A DNA stretch of 64,000 nucleotides from JBCDCY01 sp039180875 (GCA_039180875.1 JBCDCY010000015.1:1-64000); one strand, 5' to 3'; counted from the stretch's first letter, positions 1-9,322 are shown. The notes: a model not told the origin generated them from the letters alone. Numbers and translations: made by a program.

Positions 1-87
1 GACAGCCGCGCCAGAGGGCGGGGCTGTCAAGGATCGCCGCAGGCGACGGCCAACGGCCGCTCGTCCTTGACAGCCGCGCCAGAGGGC
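1..87. repeat. Direct repeat 1-19/69-87 with nested inverted repeat
   Basis: The 19-base word gacagccgcgccagagggc occurs at 1-19 and again at 69-87. In addition ggctgtcaagga (22-33) is the reverse complement of tccttgacagcc (64-75), giving a 12-bp stem with a 30-base loop. The first copy touches the window edge, so the repeat array may extend to the left. Confidence 0.7.
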
Positions 88-108
88 CACGCACAATCGA
101 CATGGCGT

Positions 109-134
109 CTTGAGGGGCAGACCCGCCCCTCAAG
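109..134. repeat. Perfect 10-bp hairpin
   Basis: cttgaggggc (109-118) pairs with gcccctcaag (125-134) around a 6-base loop. There is no T-run on either side, so a classical intrinsic terminator is not supported; it may end transcription from genes to the left or be a repeat remnant. Confidence 0.55.
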
Positions 135-380
135 CGCCTCCCCAGCAAAATACCCTTCTCCACGTCCAGCACGCCCCTCCCCAAAGAGCACCCATCCCTC
201 CACCCGCAGGCGCCGAGCGCAGCGAGGCGCCCCCTCGCTGGAGGAAGCCGTCGCGTCGCAGACGCGATGGCAGCCGGAAGCCCCTCCCTTCGCACCTGCA
301 AGAACCTCTCTTCGCCACCGCACATGAACTCCGCGTGAGACATCCTGGCGTCCTCCGCAACCGATCCGCACATCTCAACC

Positions 381-1043
381 ATGACGCTGGTCTGTGGAAA
401 CACCCGCCCCGACTTCCCCGCCTATTCGGATCGGGAGGTTGTGGCCGACGCGATCGTCCACGCGGTGGGCGTCGCCCTTGGCCTGGCCGCCGGGATCTCG
501 CTGATCCGCGATGCAGCGCTGGTCCACTCCGGCACTGCGCTGGGGGCCACGGTGGTCTATGCCGTCGGCCTGGTGGCGATGCTCGTGGCCTCGGCCCTCT
601 ACAACCTCACCCACCCGTCCTGCTTCAAGCTCCAACTTCGCCGCTTCGACCATTCGGCGATCTTCCTGAAGATCGCCGGCACCTACACGCCGGTCGCCCT
701 GGTGATGATCGGCGGCAGCCACGGTTGGGAGCTGCTGGTGGCCGTCTGGGTGCTGGCTTTCGCCGGGGTCGCCGCCAAGCTTTGGCTGCCCATGCGGTGG
801 GAGGCGGCGTCCCTCGGCCTCTACGTCGCGCTGGGCTGGTCGGTCCTGCTTTGCTCCAAGAGCTTCCTGGCCGGCACGCCGCCGACGACCATGCTCTGGA
901 TCGCGGCCGGCGGCCTCACCTACACCATCGGCGTCGTCTTCCACGTCTGGCGCAGCCTGCCCTATCAGAACGCCATCTGGCACGCCTTCGTGCTGGCGGG
1001 ATCCGGCTTCATCTTCATGGCACTTCGCGGGGTGCTCGTTTAG
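381..1043 (+). CDS. Haemolysin III / TrhA family integral membrane protein
   Basis: The 220-aa protein belongs to the haemolysin III (YqfA/TrhA, PAQR-like) family of seven-helix inner-membrane proteins. Family signatures are visible: an N-terminal His in DAIVHAVG (about residue 27), the SALYNLTHPS segment followed by RRFDHSAIFLKIAGTYTP (about 70-110), and a C-terminal HVWRSLPYQNAIWHAFV block carrying the last conserved histidines. In the PAQR fold these His/Asp/Ser residues bind a metal. The length is normal. The family has been tied to membrane-lipid homeostasis, but its substrate is unsettled. The glutathione transferase begins 32 bases downstream, so the two are probably co-transcribed. 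Haemolytic activity should not be assumed from the name. Confidence 0.88.
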   Translation: MTLVCGNTRPDFPAYSDREVVADAIVHAVGVALGLAAGISLIRDAALVHSGTALGATVVYAVGLVAMLVASALYNLTHPSCFKLQLRRFDHSAIFLKIAGTYTPVALVMIGGSHGWELLVAVWVLAFAGVAAKLWLPMRWEAASLGLYVALGWSVLLCSKSFLAGTPPTTMLWIAAGGLTYTIGVVFHVWRSLPYQNAIWHAFVLAGSGFIFMALRGVLV

Positions 1044-1075
1044 GCTCCGCCCAGCCCTGAGACCAGGAGCCCGCC

Positions 1076-1714
1076 ATGTCCCTGCCCCAACCCACCCTGC
1101 TCTACGAAAGCCACCGCGCGCCCAACCCGCGGCGGGTGCAGATCTTTCTGGCCGAGAAGGCGGTGGAGATCCCGCGTCAGGAGGTCGACATCATGGCCGG
1201 CCACCATTTCGGCGCGGATTATCGCGACCGGATCGGCACCCACCACGTGCCGGCGCTGGAGCTCGAAGACGGCTCGGTCCTCACCGAGACTGTCGCGATC
1301 TGCCGCTATATCGAAGCGCTCAGCCCCGAGCCCAACCTGATGGGCCGGGATGCGCGCGAGGCGGCGGAGATCGAGATGTGGCAGCGTCGGGTGGAGTTCC
1401 AGCTGCTGATGCCCATCGCCTTCGTCGCGCGCCACGGTCTGCCGGCCATGCAGGTGCTGGAGCAGACCCAGGTGCCGGAATGGGCCGACGCGAACCGGCC
1501 GCGGGTGCTGGCCGGTCTCGCCTGGCTCGACAAGCGCCTGCAGACCAGCCCCTTCGTCGCCGGGGACCGCTTCACCATTGCCGACATCACGGCGGTGGTG
1601 GGCATCGACTTCATGCGGGTGATCCGCACCGGCATCCCGGACGACGCCGTCTCCCTCGACACCTGGCTCGAGAAGGTCCGCGGCCGGCCGTCCATGGAGC
1701 TCAAGGCGGCCTAG
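1076..1714 (+). CDS. Glutathione S-transferase family protein
   Basis: The 212-aa protein has the two-domain GST layout. The N-terminal thioredoxin fold (about residues 5-85) contains SHRAPNPRRVQIFLAEK and the glutathione-binding stretch EDGSVLTETVAICRYIE, with the usual T-E-[TS] turn. The C-terminal helical domain holds the FTIADIT motif found in GSTs. The start codon follows an aggag ribosome site. The substrate cannot be read from sequence. It lies just behind the haemolysin III gene on the same strand. An imperfect GC hairpin at 1716-1739 directly after the stop may end the transcript, though there is no T-run. Confidence 0.9.
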   Translation: MSLPQPTLLYESHRAPNPRRVQIFLAEKAVEIPRQEVDIMAGHHFGADYRDRIGTHHVPALELEDGSVLTETVAICRYIEALSPEPNLMGRDAREAAEIEMWQRRVEFQLLMPIAFVARHGLPAMQVLEQTQVPEWADANRPRVLAGLAWLDKRLQTSPFVAGDRFTIADITAVVGIDFMRVIRTGIPDDAVSLDTWLEKVRGRPSMELKAA

Positions 1715-1917
1715 ACCCCGCCGGCCAGTCCGGCTGGGGCTGAGCGAGTCGGCAAGTTCGAGACATTCAAATCACGGCCCCTGACGGGGAAGGCACCGCT
1801 CGACCCCACCGACCGCGTGCCCCTGCGTCAAATCGCGCTCGCCGGGCGCGATCCTACGCCCCCGGACGGGCGGGATTCGGGCTACCCTCGCAACCCGAAG
1901 CGATCTCGGAGGATTGC

Positions 1918-3732
1918 GTGGTGACGGCGGCCGCGCCGGATCGGAGCATCGAGGCGGATCCGCGAGGGCGCGGAACCCAACCCTCGGCCACAGCCACGCT
2001 TCTCGCCCCCGTGCGCCGACGTCTGATCGTCGCCTGCGTCGTACAGGCGATCGCGGCCGTGGCGGGGGTCGTGCCGTTCATCGCGGTGGCCGAGATCGGG
2101 CGCGCCCTGCTTGCCGACAATCCGGTCGACACATCGGGCAGCGGCTTGGGCGTCTGGTGGATTGCCGGCCTTGCCGTCGCCGCGCTTGCGCTGCGGCTCA
2201 TCTGCCTGCTGGGTGCCGGCGCGCTGACCCATTTCGCCGATGTCGACCTGCAGCTCGACCTCCGCCGGCGCATGGCGGCGCACCTCACCCAAGTGCCCCT
2301 CGGCTGGTTCGATGCCCGCAGCGCCGGGCTGATCAAGACGGCGCTGCAGGACGACGTGAAGGCGCTGCACCACCTGGTCGGGCACGCCTACGTCAACCTG
2401 ATCTCGGCCGCCACCACACCGATCGTGGCGCTCGCCTATCTCTTCTGGATCGACTGGCGCCTCACCCTGATCGCCCTCTTGCCGGTACTCGGCGGCGTGG
2501 TGCTCTACGCGCTGCAATACCGCGGCTACGGGGAGAACATGGCCGCCTACACGCGCGAGCTCGGCGCCGTGAACGCCGCAGCCGTGGAGTTCGTCCAGGG
2601 CATCGCCGTGATCAAGACCTTCGGCCGGGCGCGCCAAGCCTATGGCCGGTTCATCGAGCGCACCAGCGCCTTCGTCGAATTCTTCTGGAACTGGATGCGG
2701 GGACTGCTGGCGATCTCCGCCGCGGCCGAGGTGATCCTGTCGCCGCTTGCCGCCCTGCTGACGGCGCTGGCGGGCGGCCTGGTCCTGGTCTCGGCGGGCG
2801 CCATGGCCGCGATCGACGTCATTCCCTTCGCGGTGCTCGCGCCGGCCCTGACCGCGCCGTTCCTCACCCTCGCCTATTCGCAGAACGAGCTGATGCTGGC
2901 GACCAAGGCGGCGGATCGCATCGCCGAGCTGCTGGCGACCAAGACGCTGCCCCATCCTGGCGAGGGGCGCCGGCCGGTCGATGCGCGGGTCGTCTTCGAC
3001 CGGGTCTCCTTCGCCTACGACGACCGGACCGAGGTGCTGCACGAGATCGATCTGGTGCTGGAGCCCGGGACGCTCACCGCCCTCGTCGGCCCGTCGGGCT
3101 CTGGCAAATCAACCCTCGCCCGGCTGCTGCCCCGGTTCTGGGACGTGGGCGCCGGCAGCATCAGCATCGGCGGCGTCGACATTCGGGAGATGACGCCGGA
3201 AACGCTCTACCGCTCCGCCGCCTTCGTATTCCAGCACGTGCAGCTCTTGCAGACGACGATCGGCGAGAACATCGCCCTCGGCCGGCCCGACGCCACGGCG
3301 GCGGAGATCGAGGCGGCCGCCCGCGCCGCCCAGATCCACGACCGCATCGCCGAGCTGCCCCGCGGTTATGCCTCCGTCGCTGGGCAGGACGCGCGGCTCT
3401 CCGGCGGCGAGGCCCAGCGGATCTCCATCGCCCGGGCGATCCTGGCCGATGCGCCGGTTCTGGTGCTGGACGAGGCGACGGCCTTCGCCGATCCGGAGGC
3501 GGAGGCAGCGATCCAGACCGCCCTCTCCGACCTCGTGGCCGGGCGTACTGTGCTGGTGATCGCCCATCGGCTGCACACGGTGACTGAGGCCAACGCGATC
3601 TGCGTCATGGACGAGGGCCGGATCGTCGAGCGCGGCCGCCATGGCGCGCTGCTGGCCGCCGGCGGGCTCTACGCCCGGCTTTGGGAGGCCAGCGAGGCGG
3701 CGCTCACCTCCCGCGCCGAGGCGGCGCAATGA
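1918..3732 (+). CDS. ABC transporter half-protein (membrane + ATPase), first of a pair
   Basis: The 604-aa fused ABC half-transporter has an N-terminal membrane domain (about residues 30-320, several hydrophobic helices) and a C-terminal nucleotide-binding domain (about 350-590). The ATPase shows Walker A (GPSGSGKS), a Q-loop (FVFQHV), signature LSGGEAQR, Walker B with catalytic Glu (VLVLDEAT) and H-loop (VIAHRL). The start is a GTG behind ggagg at 1908-1912; a second GTG three bases later is possible. Its stop overlaps the start of the second half-transporter (ATGA), so they should form a heterodimer. The pair layout and divergence resemble YbtP/YbtQ and IrtA/IrtB, which handle siderophores, but drug or lipid export is equally possible from sequence alone. 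Confidence 0.88.
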   Translation: MVTAAAPDRSIEADPRGRGTQPSATATLLAPVRRRLIVACVVQAIAAVAGVVPFIAVAEIGRALLADNPVDTSGSGLGVWWIAGLAVAALALRLICLLGAGALTHFADVDLQLDLRRRMAAHLTQVPLGWFDARSAGLIKTALQDDVKALHHLVGHAYVNLISAATTPIVALAYLFWIDWRLTLIALLPVLGGVVLYALQYRGYGENMAAYTRELGAVNAAAVEFVQGIAVIKTFGRARQAYGRFIERTSAFVEFFWNWMRGLLAISAAAEVILSPLAALLTALAGGLVLVSAGAMAAIDVIPFAVLAPALTAPFLTLAYSQNELMLATKAADRIAELLATKTLPHPGEGRRPVDARVVFDRVSFAYDDRTEVLHEIDLVLEPGTLTALVGPSGSGKSTLARLLPRFWDVGAGSISIGGVDIREMTPETLYRSAAFVFQHVQLLQTTIGENIALGRPDATAAEIEAAARAAQIHDRIAELPRGYASVAGQDARLSGGEAQRISIARAILADAPVLVLDEATAFADPEAEAAIQTALSDLVAGRTVLVIAHRLHTVTEANAICVMDEGRIVERGRHGALLAAGGLYARLWEASEAALTSRAEAAQ

Positions 3733-5459
3733 TCGGCGCGCTGCTGTCGGTCAGCGGGTTGGAAGGGCAGCGGCCGCTGCGGCGCAACCTTTGGGGACTT
3801 GTGGGCGACTCGGTGCTGCTCGGCATCGGCTTCGCCCTGCTGGTGCCCTTCCTTCGCGCGCTGATGGAGGATCGCCTCGGCGATGCCACGACTTGGCTAC
3901 TGGTGATGACCGGGCTGCTGGCCGGCTACGCCGTCCTCCGCTACGCCACTCAGCTTGCCGGCTACCGCGCGGCCATTGCGCTCGGCCGGACGCTGTTCGC
4001 GCGGCTCGGCACCCATATCGCCCGCCTGCCCCTCGGTTGGTTCGGGGTGGAGCGGGTGGGCCAGATCGGCCACCTGACCAGCCAGGGCGTGATCGACGTG
4101 ATCGGCGTGCCGGCCCATCTCCTCCGCCCGCTGATCAGCGCCCTGGTCACGCCGGCGACGGTGATCCTCTTGATGTTCCTGTTCGATTGGCGCCTGGCCC
4201 TGGCGGCGCTGATCACCACGCCATTGATTGCGCTCGCCTATCGCTGGACCGGCCGACTGACGGCGCGGTCCGACCACGGCGTGCACGCCGCCGGGACGGA
4301 GGCGGCCGGGCGGCTGGTGGAGTTCGCCCAGGCCCAGCCGATCCTGCGCGCTTTCGGCGAAAGCCAGCGCGGCCTCGGCACCCTGGACGCCGCGCTTCGC
4401 GCCAGTCATGCGGCCGCCCGGGCGCAGATGCTGGCAGTGGCCAGCGGGCTGGTCGGCATGGTGGCAGTCGTGCAGCTCACCTTCACCGTCCTGTTGCTTT
4501 TCGGCGCGAACCTGGCGCTTGGGGGAGAGATCGACGCGGCCGAGTTCGTCGCCCTCCTCGTCCTCGCCGTGCGCTATGTCGAGCCACTTCTGGGCGCGGC
4601 GGAGCTCGGCGGTGCCCTCCGCATCGCGCGCAACAGTGTGGAGCGGATGGACGCACTGCTCGCCACGCCGCCATTGCCAGAGCCGGCCACGCCCCGGCCG
4701 CCGGAGGGCGCCGAGATCCGTTTCGACGGGGTGCATTTCGCCTACGACACCCGGCCGGTGCTCGAGGATCTGAGCTTCACGGCGCCCGAGCGAGCGATGA
4801 CGGCGATCGTCGGCCCCTCGGGCTCGGGCAAGACCACGGTCCTGCGCCTGATCGCCCGGTTCTGGGACGCCGGCCAGGGTGCCGTGCGGATCGGCGGCGT
4901 CGACGTCCGCGATATCGGGACAGAGGCACTCATGGCCCGGATCTCGGTGGTCTTCCAGGACGTCTACCTGTTCGACGGCACGATCGCGGAGAACATCCGC
5001 CTCGGCCGCCCCGAGGCGACTGAGGCCGAGGTGGCGGAGGCCGCCCGCCTCGCCCGGGTCGAGGAGATCGCCGCCCGGCTGCCGGGCGGGCTCGAGGCCG
5101 CGGTGGGCGAAGGCGGCGCCATCCTCTCCGGCGGCGAACGTCAGCGGGTCTCGATCGCCCGGGCGATCCTGAAGAACGCACCCATTGTACTGTTGGACGA
5201 GGCAACCTCGGCCCTCGACCCGGTCAACGAGCTGGGCGTGCAGGCAGCACTCCGCGCTCTCACCCGGGACAAGACCCTGGTGGTGGTGGCCCACCGGCTG
5301 CAGACGGTGCGGGCGGCCGACCGGATCGTGGTGCTCGACGCGGGCTGCGTGGTCGAGGAGGGCAGGCACGACGATCTGCTGGCGCTCGGCGGCCGCTACG
5401 CCGCTTTCTGGAACGAACGCCACCGCGCGGCGGGCTGGCATCTCGCCCCCGCCCGCTGA
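3729..5459 (+). CDS. ABC transporter half-protein (membrane + ATPase), second of a pair
   Basis: The 576-aa partner of the preceding gene has the same membrane-then-ATPase order. Its ATPase domain contains GPSGSGKT (Walker A), FQDVYLFDGTI (Q-loop region), LSGGERQR, LLDEATSALDP (Walker B and D-loop) and VVAHRL. I chose the ATG at 3729 because it overlaps the upstream stop as ATGA; an upstream in-frame start at 3681 would lie inside the previous gene. Both halves keep intact catalytic motifs, so neither ATP site looks degenerate. The gene ends 120 bases before a convergent aldehyde dehydrogenase, with a palindromic element between them. Confidence 0.88.
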   Translation: MIGALLSVSGLEGQRPLRRNLWGLVGDSVLLGIGFALLVPFLRALMEDRLGDATTWLLVMTGLLAGYAVLRYATQLAGYRAAIALGRTLFARLGTHIARLPLGWFGVERVGQIGHLTSQGVIDVIGVPAHLLRPLISALVTPATVILLMFLFDWRLALAALITTPLIALAYRWTGRLTARSDHGVHAAGTEAAGRLVEFAQAQPILRAFGESQRGLGTLDAALRASHAAARAQMLAVASGLVGMVAVVQLTFTVLLLFGANLALGGEIDAAEFVALLVLAVRYVEPLLGAAELGGALRIARNSVERMDALLATPPLPEPATPRPPEGAEIRFDGVHFAYDTRPVLEDLSFTAPERAMTAIVGPSGSGKTTVLRLIARFWDAGQGAVRIGGVDVRDIGTEALMARISVVFQDVYLFDGTIAENIRLGRPEATEAEVAEAARLARVEEIAARLPGGLEAAVGEGGAILSGGERQRVSIARAILKNAPIVLLDEATSALDPVNELGVQAALRALTRDKTLVVVAHRLQTVRAADRIVVLDAGCVVEEGRHDDLLALGGRYAAFWNERHRAAGWHLAPAR

Positions 5460-5485
5460 GGGCTCGGCCGAAAAGATTCATGCCC

Positions 5486-5560
5486 CCGGCGGGGATACTT
5501 CGCCCAGCAAGAAAGCCCCATGGCTTTCGCATTGACTAAAATATCCAGCGCCCCCGCCGG
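5486..5560. terminator. Palindromic element copy A, probable bidirectional terminator
   Basis: Nested inverted repeat: ccggcgggg (5486-5494) with ccccgccgg (5552-5560), ggata (5493-5497) with tatcc (5542-5546), and gaaagcc (5511-5517) with ggctttc (5522-5528). It sits between the convergent ABC pair and aldehyde dehydrogenase gene. Related elements occur at 21394-21446 and 40250-40322, also at gene 3' ends. Confidence 0.6.
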
Positions 5561-5581
5561 CGACCGGCGCGCCTCTCGCCC

Positions 5582-7006
5582 TCAGATGATCTTGCGCAGA
5601 ACCCTAGCGAAGCGCTGCTTCAACTCGGTCATCGGCGGATCGAACAGGAACGCCCCGTTCAGCTTCGGCTGGATAAAGACCGGCTTCATGTGGCTGAAGG
5701 TCTCGAACCCCGCATCGCCGTGATAGGCCCCGATGCCCGAGGCGCCGACGCCGCCGAAGGGCAGGGTGTCACAGGCCACATGAAAGAGCGTCTCGTTCAC
5801 CGCGACGCCGCCCGAGATGCTCTTCTCGAGCCAAAGGTCGCGGTCGTAGGTGCTGTCGGCGAAGACGTAGAGCGCCAGTGGCCGGTCGCGTTCTGCGACG
5901 AAGGCGAGGGCGTCGGCGTGGGTGTCGTAGGGGATCACTGGCAGGATCGGGCCGAAGATTTCCTCCTGCATCAGGCGGAGGTCTGTGGATGGGTCGATCA
6001 CTACAGTCGGGGCGATCTTGCGCACGTCGCCCGGATCCTGGCCCATCGGCAGGCGCACGACCTTGGCACCGGCGGCCTCGGCCTCCTCCACCATGGCGGT
6101 CAGGCGCTCGACATGGCGGTCGCTGATGATGGCGGAGTAGTCCTCGCCGCCGCCGAAATCGGGATAGAAGGTCTGCATCGCGGTCGTCAGCTTCTCGACG
6201 AAGGCATCCACCTTGTTGCGGGGGACGAGCGCGTAGTCGGGCGAGGTGCAGATCTGGCCGGCATTGGTGCACTTTCCGAAGGCGATGCGCTTGGCCGCCA
6301 GCTCGAGATCGGCCGAGGGGGTGACGATCGCGGGCGACTTGCCGCCGAGCTCCAGCGTCACCGGCGTGAGGTTCGCGGCCGCGGCCTGGGCCACCTTGCG
6401 CCCGATGGCGGTGGAGCCGGTGAAGAGCAGATGGTCGAACGGCAGGTCGGCGAAGGCGGCGGCGACGATCGGCCCTCCGTTCACCACCGCGACCTCATCC
6501 TCGGCAAAATGCGCCGCGATCATCTCGGCCACGGCGTCGGAGGTGCGGGGCGTGAGCTCCGAGGGCTTCACCATCGCCCGGTTGCCGGCGGCCAACGCGG
6601 CGGCGAGCGGGCCGATGGCGAGGTAGACCGGGAAGTTCCAGGGGGAGATCACGCCCACCACGCCGAGCGGTTGCGGCACCAGCCGGGCCCGGGCCGGCAG
6701 CATGTGCTTCGGCACGCCGACGCGGCGCCGACGCATCCAGCCGCGCAAGTGACGCTTGGCCGAGCGGATCTCGCCGATCGGCAGGGTCACGTCGTAGCTG
6801 TTGCACTCGGCTGCGCTGCGGTGGGAGAAATCGGCCTGCATCGCTGCGACCAGGCGGTCCGCATAGGCCTCCACCGCCTGCTCGAGCCGGTCCAACCTGC
6901 CCTTGCGCACAACGTAGGACGGGTTGGTGTCTTGCGTGTAGGCGGTGCGCATTGTCTCGAACGTCGCCCGCAGATCGGTGGCGTTCTCGCTGCTCAATAC
7001 GTTCAT
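5582..7006 (-). CDS. Aldehyde dehydrogenase, coniferyl-aldehyde-dehydrogenase type
   Basis: The 474-aa NAD(P)-dependent aldehyde dehydrogenase would oxidise an aldehyde to its acid. The active-site motifs are intact: the substrate/cofactor Asn in SPWNFP, the general-base Glu in LELGGKSP, the nucleophile Cys in NAGQICTSPDY, and EEIFGPILPV near the C terminus. The sequence most resembles the shorter class-3-like branch annotated as coniferyl aldehyde dehydrogenase, which is also known to accept medium-chain aldehydes. The ATG follows a gggagg site. It stands alone on its strand, convergent with the ABC pair, and nothing nearby fixes its substrate. Confidence 0.88.
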   Translation of the reverse strand: MNVLSSENATDLRATFETMRTAYTQDTNPSYVVRKGRLDRLEQAVEAYADRLVAAMQADFSHRSAAECNSYDVTLPIGEIRSAKRHLRGWMRRRRVGVPKHMLPARARLVPQPLGVVGVISPWNFPVYLAIGPLAAALAAGNRAMVKPSELTPRTSDAVAEMIAAHFAEDEVAVVNGGPIVAAAFADLPFDHLLFTGSTAIGRKVAQAAAANLTPVTLELGGKSPAIVTPSADLELAAKRIAFGKCTNAGQICTSPDYALVPRNKVDAFVEKLTTAMQTFYPDFGGGEDYSAIISDRHVERLTAMVEEAEAAGAKVVRLPMGQDPGDVRKIAPTVVIDPSTDLRLMQEEIFGPILPVIPYDTHADALAFVAERDRPLALYVFADSTYDRDLWLEKSISGGVAVNETLFHVACDTLPFGGVGASGIGAYHGDAGFETFSHMKPVFIQPKLNGAFLFDPPMTELKQRFARVLRKII

Positions 7007-7183
7007 GCCGGCCTCCCGCCGTCGCTCTGCATTGCTCGCTGATCTGGAACCGGGTGGCGTCCCACAAGACGGGATCGGCGCGACACGGATCGCGCGAAGA
7101 GCTGCCGCAGTATGCGCGCTAGGATTGCAGGCGGTCGGCGGAACTGCAACCGCCTGACGCCGATCGTGACCGGCTGTCGCGGC

Positions 7184-7492
7184 TCAGGCGCCGCTCACCG
7201 CCTCGAAACCCTCGAAATCGGGATGGCCGAGGTAGAGCGGCTTGTTCTGTCCCGCATCCTTGTGGGCGTCGCGGAACTGCTGGGAGCGGGTCCAGGCCTC
7301 GAACGAGGCGCGGTCGGCCCAGATGGTGTGGGAGGCGTAGAGCGTGTGATCGTCCGCTTCGGGTCCGCGGAGCAGGTGGAACTCCTTGAACCCCTCCATC
7401 TCGCTCAATCGGCTGTCGCGGCCGCGCCAGACCTCCTCGAAATCGCTCTCCTTGCCCTTGACGACGCGGAAGCGGTTCATGGCGATGAACAT
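7184..7492 (-). CDS. IsdG-like haem-degrading monooxygenase (ABM domain)
   Basis: The 102-aa single antibiotic-biosynthesis-monooxygenase domain sits at the end of the haem operon. The three residues needed for haem breakdown in IsdG/IsdI (Asn7, Trp67, His77 there) have counterparts here at Asn6, Trp67 and His77, and the spacing matches almost exactly. This supports haem cleavage that releases iron in the cytoplasm. The start ATG has a gaaggag site and lies 16 bases inside the 3' end of hmuV, so translation is probably coupled. Other ABM proteins oxidise quinones or degrade nothing known; the residue match and the neighbours favour haem. Confidence 0.8.
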   Translation of the reverse strand: MFIAMNRFRVVKGKESDFEEVWRGRDSRLSEMEGFKEFHLLRGPEADDHTLYASHTIWADRASFEAWTRSQQFRDAHKDAGQNKPLYLGHPDFEGFEAVSGA

Positions 7493-8283
7493 CGGCTGGC
7501 TCCTTCGGTAGCGTTGAAGAGGGGGAGGACGGCAACGGCCCCCGCCGCCTCGGTCACGGCAAGATCGACCCCATAAACGGGGGAAAGGGTGGCGGGCGCA
7601 AGCACCTCTTCCGGCGGGCCGAGGGCGACGATGCTGCCCGTCTGCATCAGGGCGATGCGATCGGCCATGGCGGCCGCGAGCGTGAGGTCGTGCAGCACGG
7701 CGAGGACACCGACGCCGTCGGCCGCCACGGCCCGGGCGGCGCGCAGCACCGCACCCTGGTGGGCGAGATCGAGGCTCGCGGTCGGCTCATCGAGCAGCAG
7801 CCAGCGCCCGGCGCCGAGGGCCTGACCGGCCCAAAGCTGTGCCAGCGTCCGGGCCATGTGGGCGCGGTGGCGCTCTCCGCCCGAGAGCGCGGTGATCGGC
7901 CGGCCCTGAAAGCGCGAGAGGTCGAGGGCGGCCATGGCGCGGTGGATGATCTGCCGGGTTGCGGCCGGAGGCACAGCGCGCGGGATGCCGAGCTCGATCA
8001 ATTCCTCGAGCGCGAAGGGGGCGCTCGCCGACGGCGTCTGCTCCAGCACCGCCCGGCGCCGGCCGAGCTCTGCCGCCGAAAGCGTTGCCGGATCGTCGCC
8101 GTCGATCCGCACCCGGCCGGCCCGGGGTCGTAGCGCGCCGGAGAGGCAGGCGAGCAGCGTGGACTTGCCCGCGCCGTTCGGCCCGATCAATGCCGTCACC
8201 TTGCCGGGCTCGAGCCGCAGGCTCACCTGCCGCAACACCGGCTGGCGGCCGAGCGCCACGTCGATCTCCACCGCCTCAAACAT
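7477..8283 (-). CDS. hmuV: Haemin ABC transporter ATP-binding protein HmuV
   Basis: The 268-aa ATPase energises haemin import. It carries Walker A (GPNGAGKS), signature LSGGERHR, Walker B (LLLDEPTASLD) and an H-loop (LHDLTLA). This is the FepC/HmuV pattern of class II importers. I set the start at 8283, the ATG overlapping the end of hmuU by 8 bases; the longer upstream frame reads through hmuU and is not protein-like. It follows hmuT and hmuU in the order usual for the haem operon. The last residues overlap the start of the IsdG-like gene. Confidence 0.9.
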   Translation of the reverse strand: MFEAVEIDVALGRQPVLRQVSLRLEPGKVTALIGPNGAGKSTLLACLSGALRPRAGRVRIDGDDPATLSAAELGRRRAVLEQTPSASAPFALEELIELGIPRAVPPAATRQIIHRAMAALDLSRFQGRPITALSGGERHRAHMARTLAQLWAGQALGAGRWLLLDEPTASLDLAHQGAVLRAARAVAADGVGVLAVLHDLTLAAAMADRIALMQTGSIVALGPPEEVLAPATLSPVYGVDLAVTEAAGAVAVLPLFNATEGASRCSSP

Positions 8284-9322
8284 GGGGGCGCCCGCCCCGG
8301 CCGCGGAGGAGGAGCCAGAGGAAGAACGGCCCGCCGATGAGGCTCGTGGCAAGGCCGATCGGCGGCTCCGCCGGCGGCACCGCGAGCCGCACGGCGAGAT
8401 CGGCCGCAAGCACCAAAGCGATGCCGACGAGAAGGGAGGCCGGTAGGAGGATCGCGTGGCGCGGGCCGAGGGCCAGACGCGCCAGATGGGGCGCGACGAG
8501 GCCGATGAAACCGATCGGCCCGGCCGCCGCCGTCACCGCCCCCACCGCCACCGCGGTGGCGAGACCGATGCGGAGCTTCGAGCGTTCCACATCCAGCCCG
8601 GCATGGAAAGCCGCGCGCTCCCCTAGCTGAAACAAGTCCAGGTCCCGCACCCGCGCCAGCAGCATCGGCAGGGCGAGGACGCTCAGCCCGGCGGCCGCGA
8701 GCACCAGCGCCCAGCCGGCGCCGCCCAGCGTGCCCATGGTCCAGAACGTGAGATCGCGGAGCTGGGTGTCGTCGCTCACGTAGATCAGCGCGCCGATCGC
8801 CGCGCCGGCGATGGCGTTGATCGCGACGCCTGCGAGGATCAGCGTCGCGACCGAGGTCTCGCCGCGCCGCCGCGCCAGGGCGAAGACGAAGGCGATGACC
8901 AGGCCCGCCCCGGCGAAGGCCGCGAGCGGCAGTAGCCAGGTGCGAAGCTCTGCCGGCAGGCCGCCCGCCACGGCATCGCCGAGCACGATGGTGAGCGCCG
9001 CGCCGAGCGAGGCGCCGCCAGTCACGCCGATCAAGCCAGGGTCGGCAAGCGGATTGCGCAGTACCCCCTGCAAGGATGCGCCGGCCAGGGCCAAAGCCGC
9101 CCCAACCGCGAGGCCGAGCAGCAGCCGCGGCAGGCGGATTTGCCAGATGATGGCCTCCTCCACCTCCGTCCCCTGCCCCGCAAGGGCGGCGAACACCCGC
9201 TCGGGCGGGATCGCCACGGGGCCGAGGGCGAGGGTCGCGACCGACAGCACGAAGACGCCCAGCGCCAGCCCGGCCAGCGCCGGCCAGGCGCCGCCGACAC
9301 GCACCCGCAGGACGGCCTCCAT
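8276..9322 (-). CDS. hmuU: Haemin ABC transporter permease HmuU (FecCD family)
   Basis: The FecCD-type inner-membrane permease of about 348 aa has roughly ten hydrophobic helices. Family landmarks are NPLADPGLIGVTGGASLGA (about residue 90), an ILAGVAINA segment, WTMGTLGG, and GPIGFIGLVAPHLARL where the ATPase docks. It forms the membrane channel through which HmuT-delivered haemin passes, powered by HmuV. The ATG at 9322 starts 4 bases after the hmuT stop; an in-frame GTG at 9349 would overlap hmuT by 23 bases and add nine residues. The choice between them is uncertain. Confidence 0.9.
   Translation of the reverse strand: MEAVLRVRVGGAWPALAGLALGVFVLSVATLALGPVAIPPERVFAALAGQGTEVEEAIIWQIRLPRLLLGLAVGAALALAGASLQGVLRNPLADPGLIGVTGGASLGAALTIVLGDAVAGGLPAELRTWLLPLAAFAGAGLVIAFVFALARRRGETSVATLILAGVAINAIAGAAIGALIYVSDDTQLRDLTFWTMGTLGGAGWALVLAAAGLSVLALPMLLARVRDLDLFQLGERAAFHAGLDVERSKLRIGLATAVAVGAVTAAAGPIGFIGLVAPHLARLALGPRHAILLPASLLVGIALVLAADLAVRLAVPPAEPPIGLATSLIGGPFFLWLLLRGRGGRPHV

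Larger units (their letters stand above)
1..380. other. Non-coding stretch with small repeats
   Basis: No convincing gene lies here; open frames on both strands lack a ribosome binding site and recognisable protein sequence. The stretch holds a direct repeat, an inverted repeat, a perfect hairpin (109-134) and a short stem (251-257 with 261-267). The start of hlyIII at 381 closes it. It looks like a GC-rich intergenic region whose left part continues outside the window. Confidence 0.6.

Noticed and set aside
1716..1739. Intrinsic terminator after the first GST gene
   Set aside because: The stem is imperfect and lacks a T-run, so I did not list it as a separate feature.
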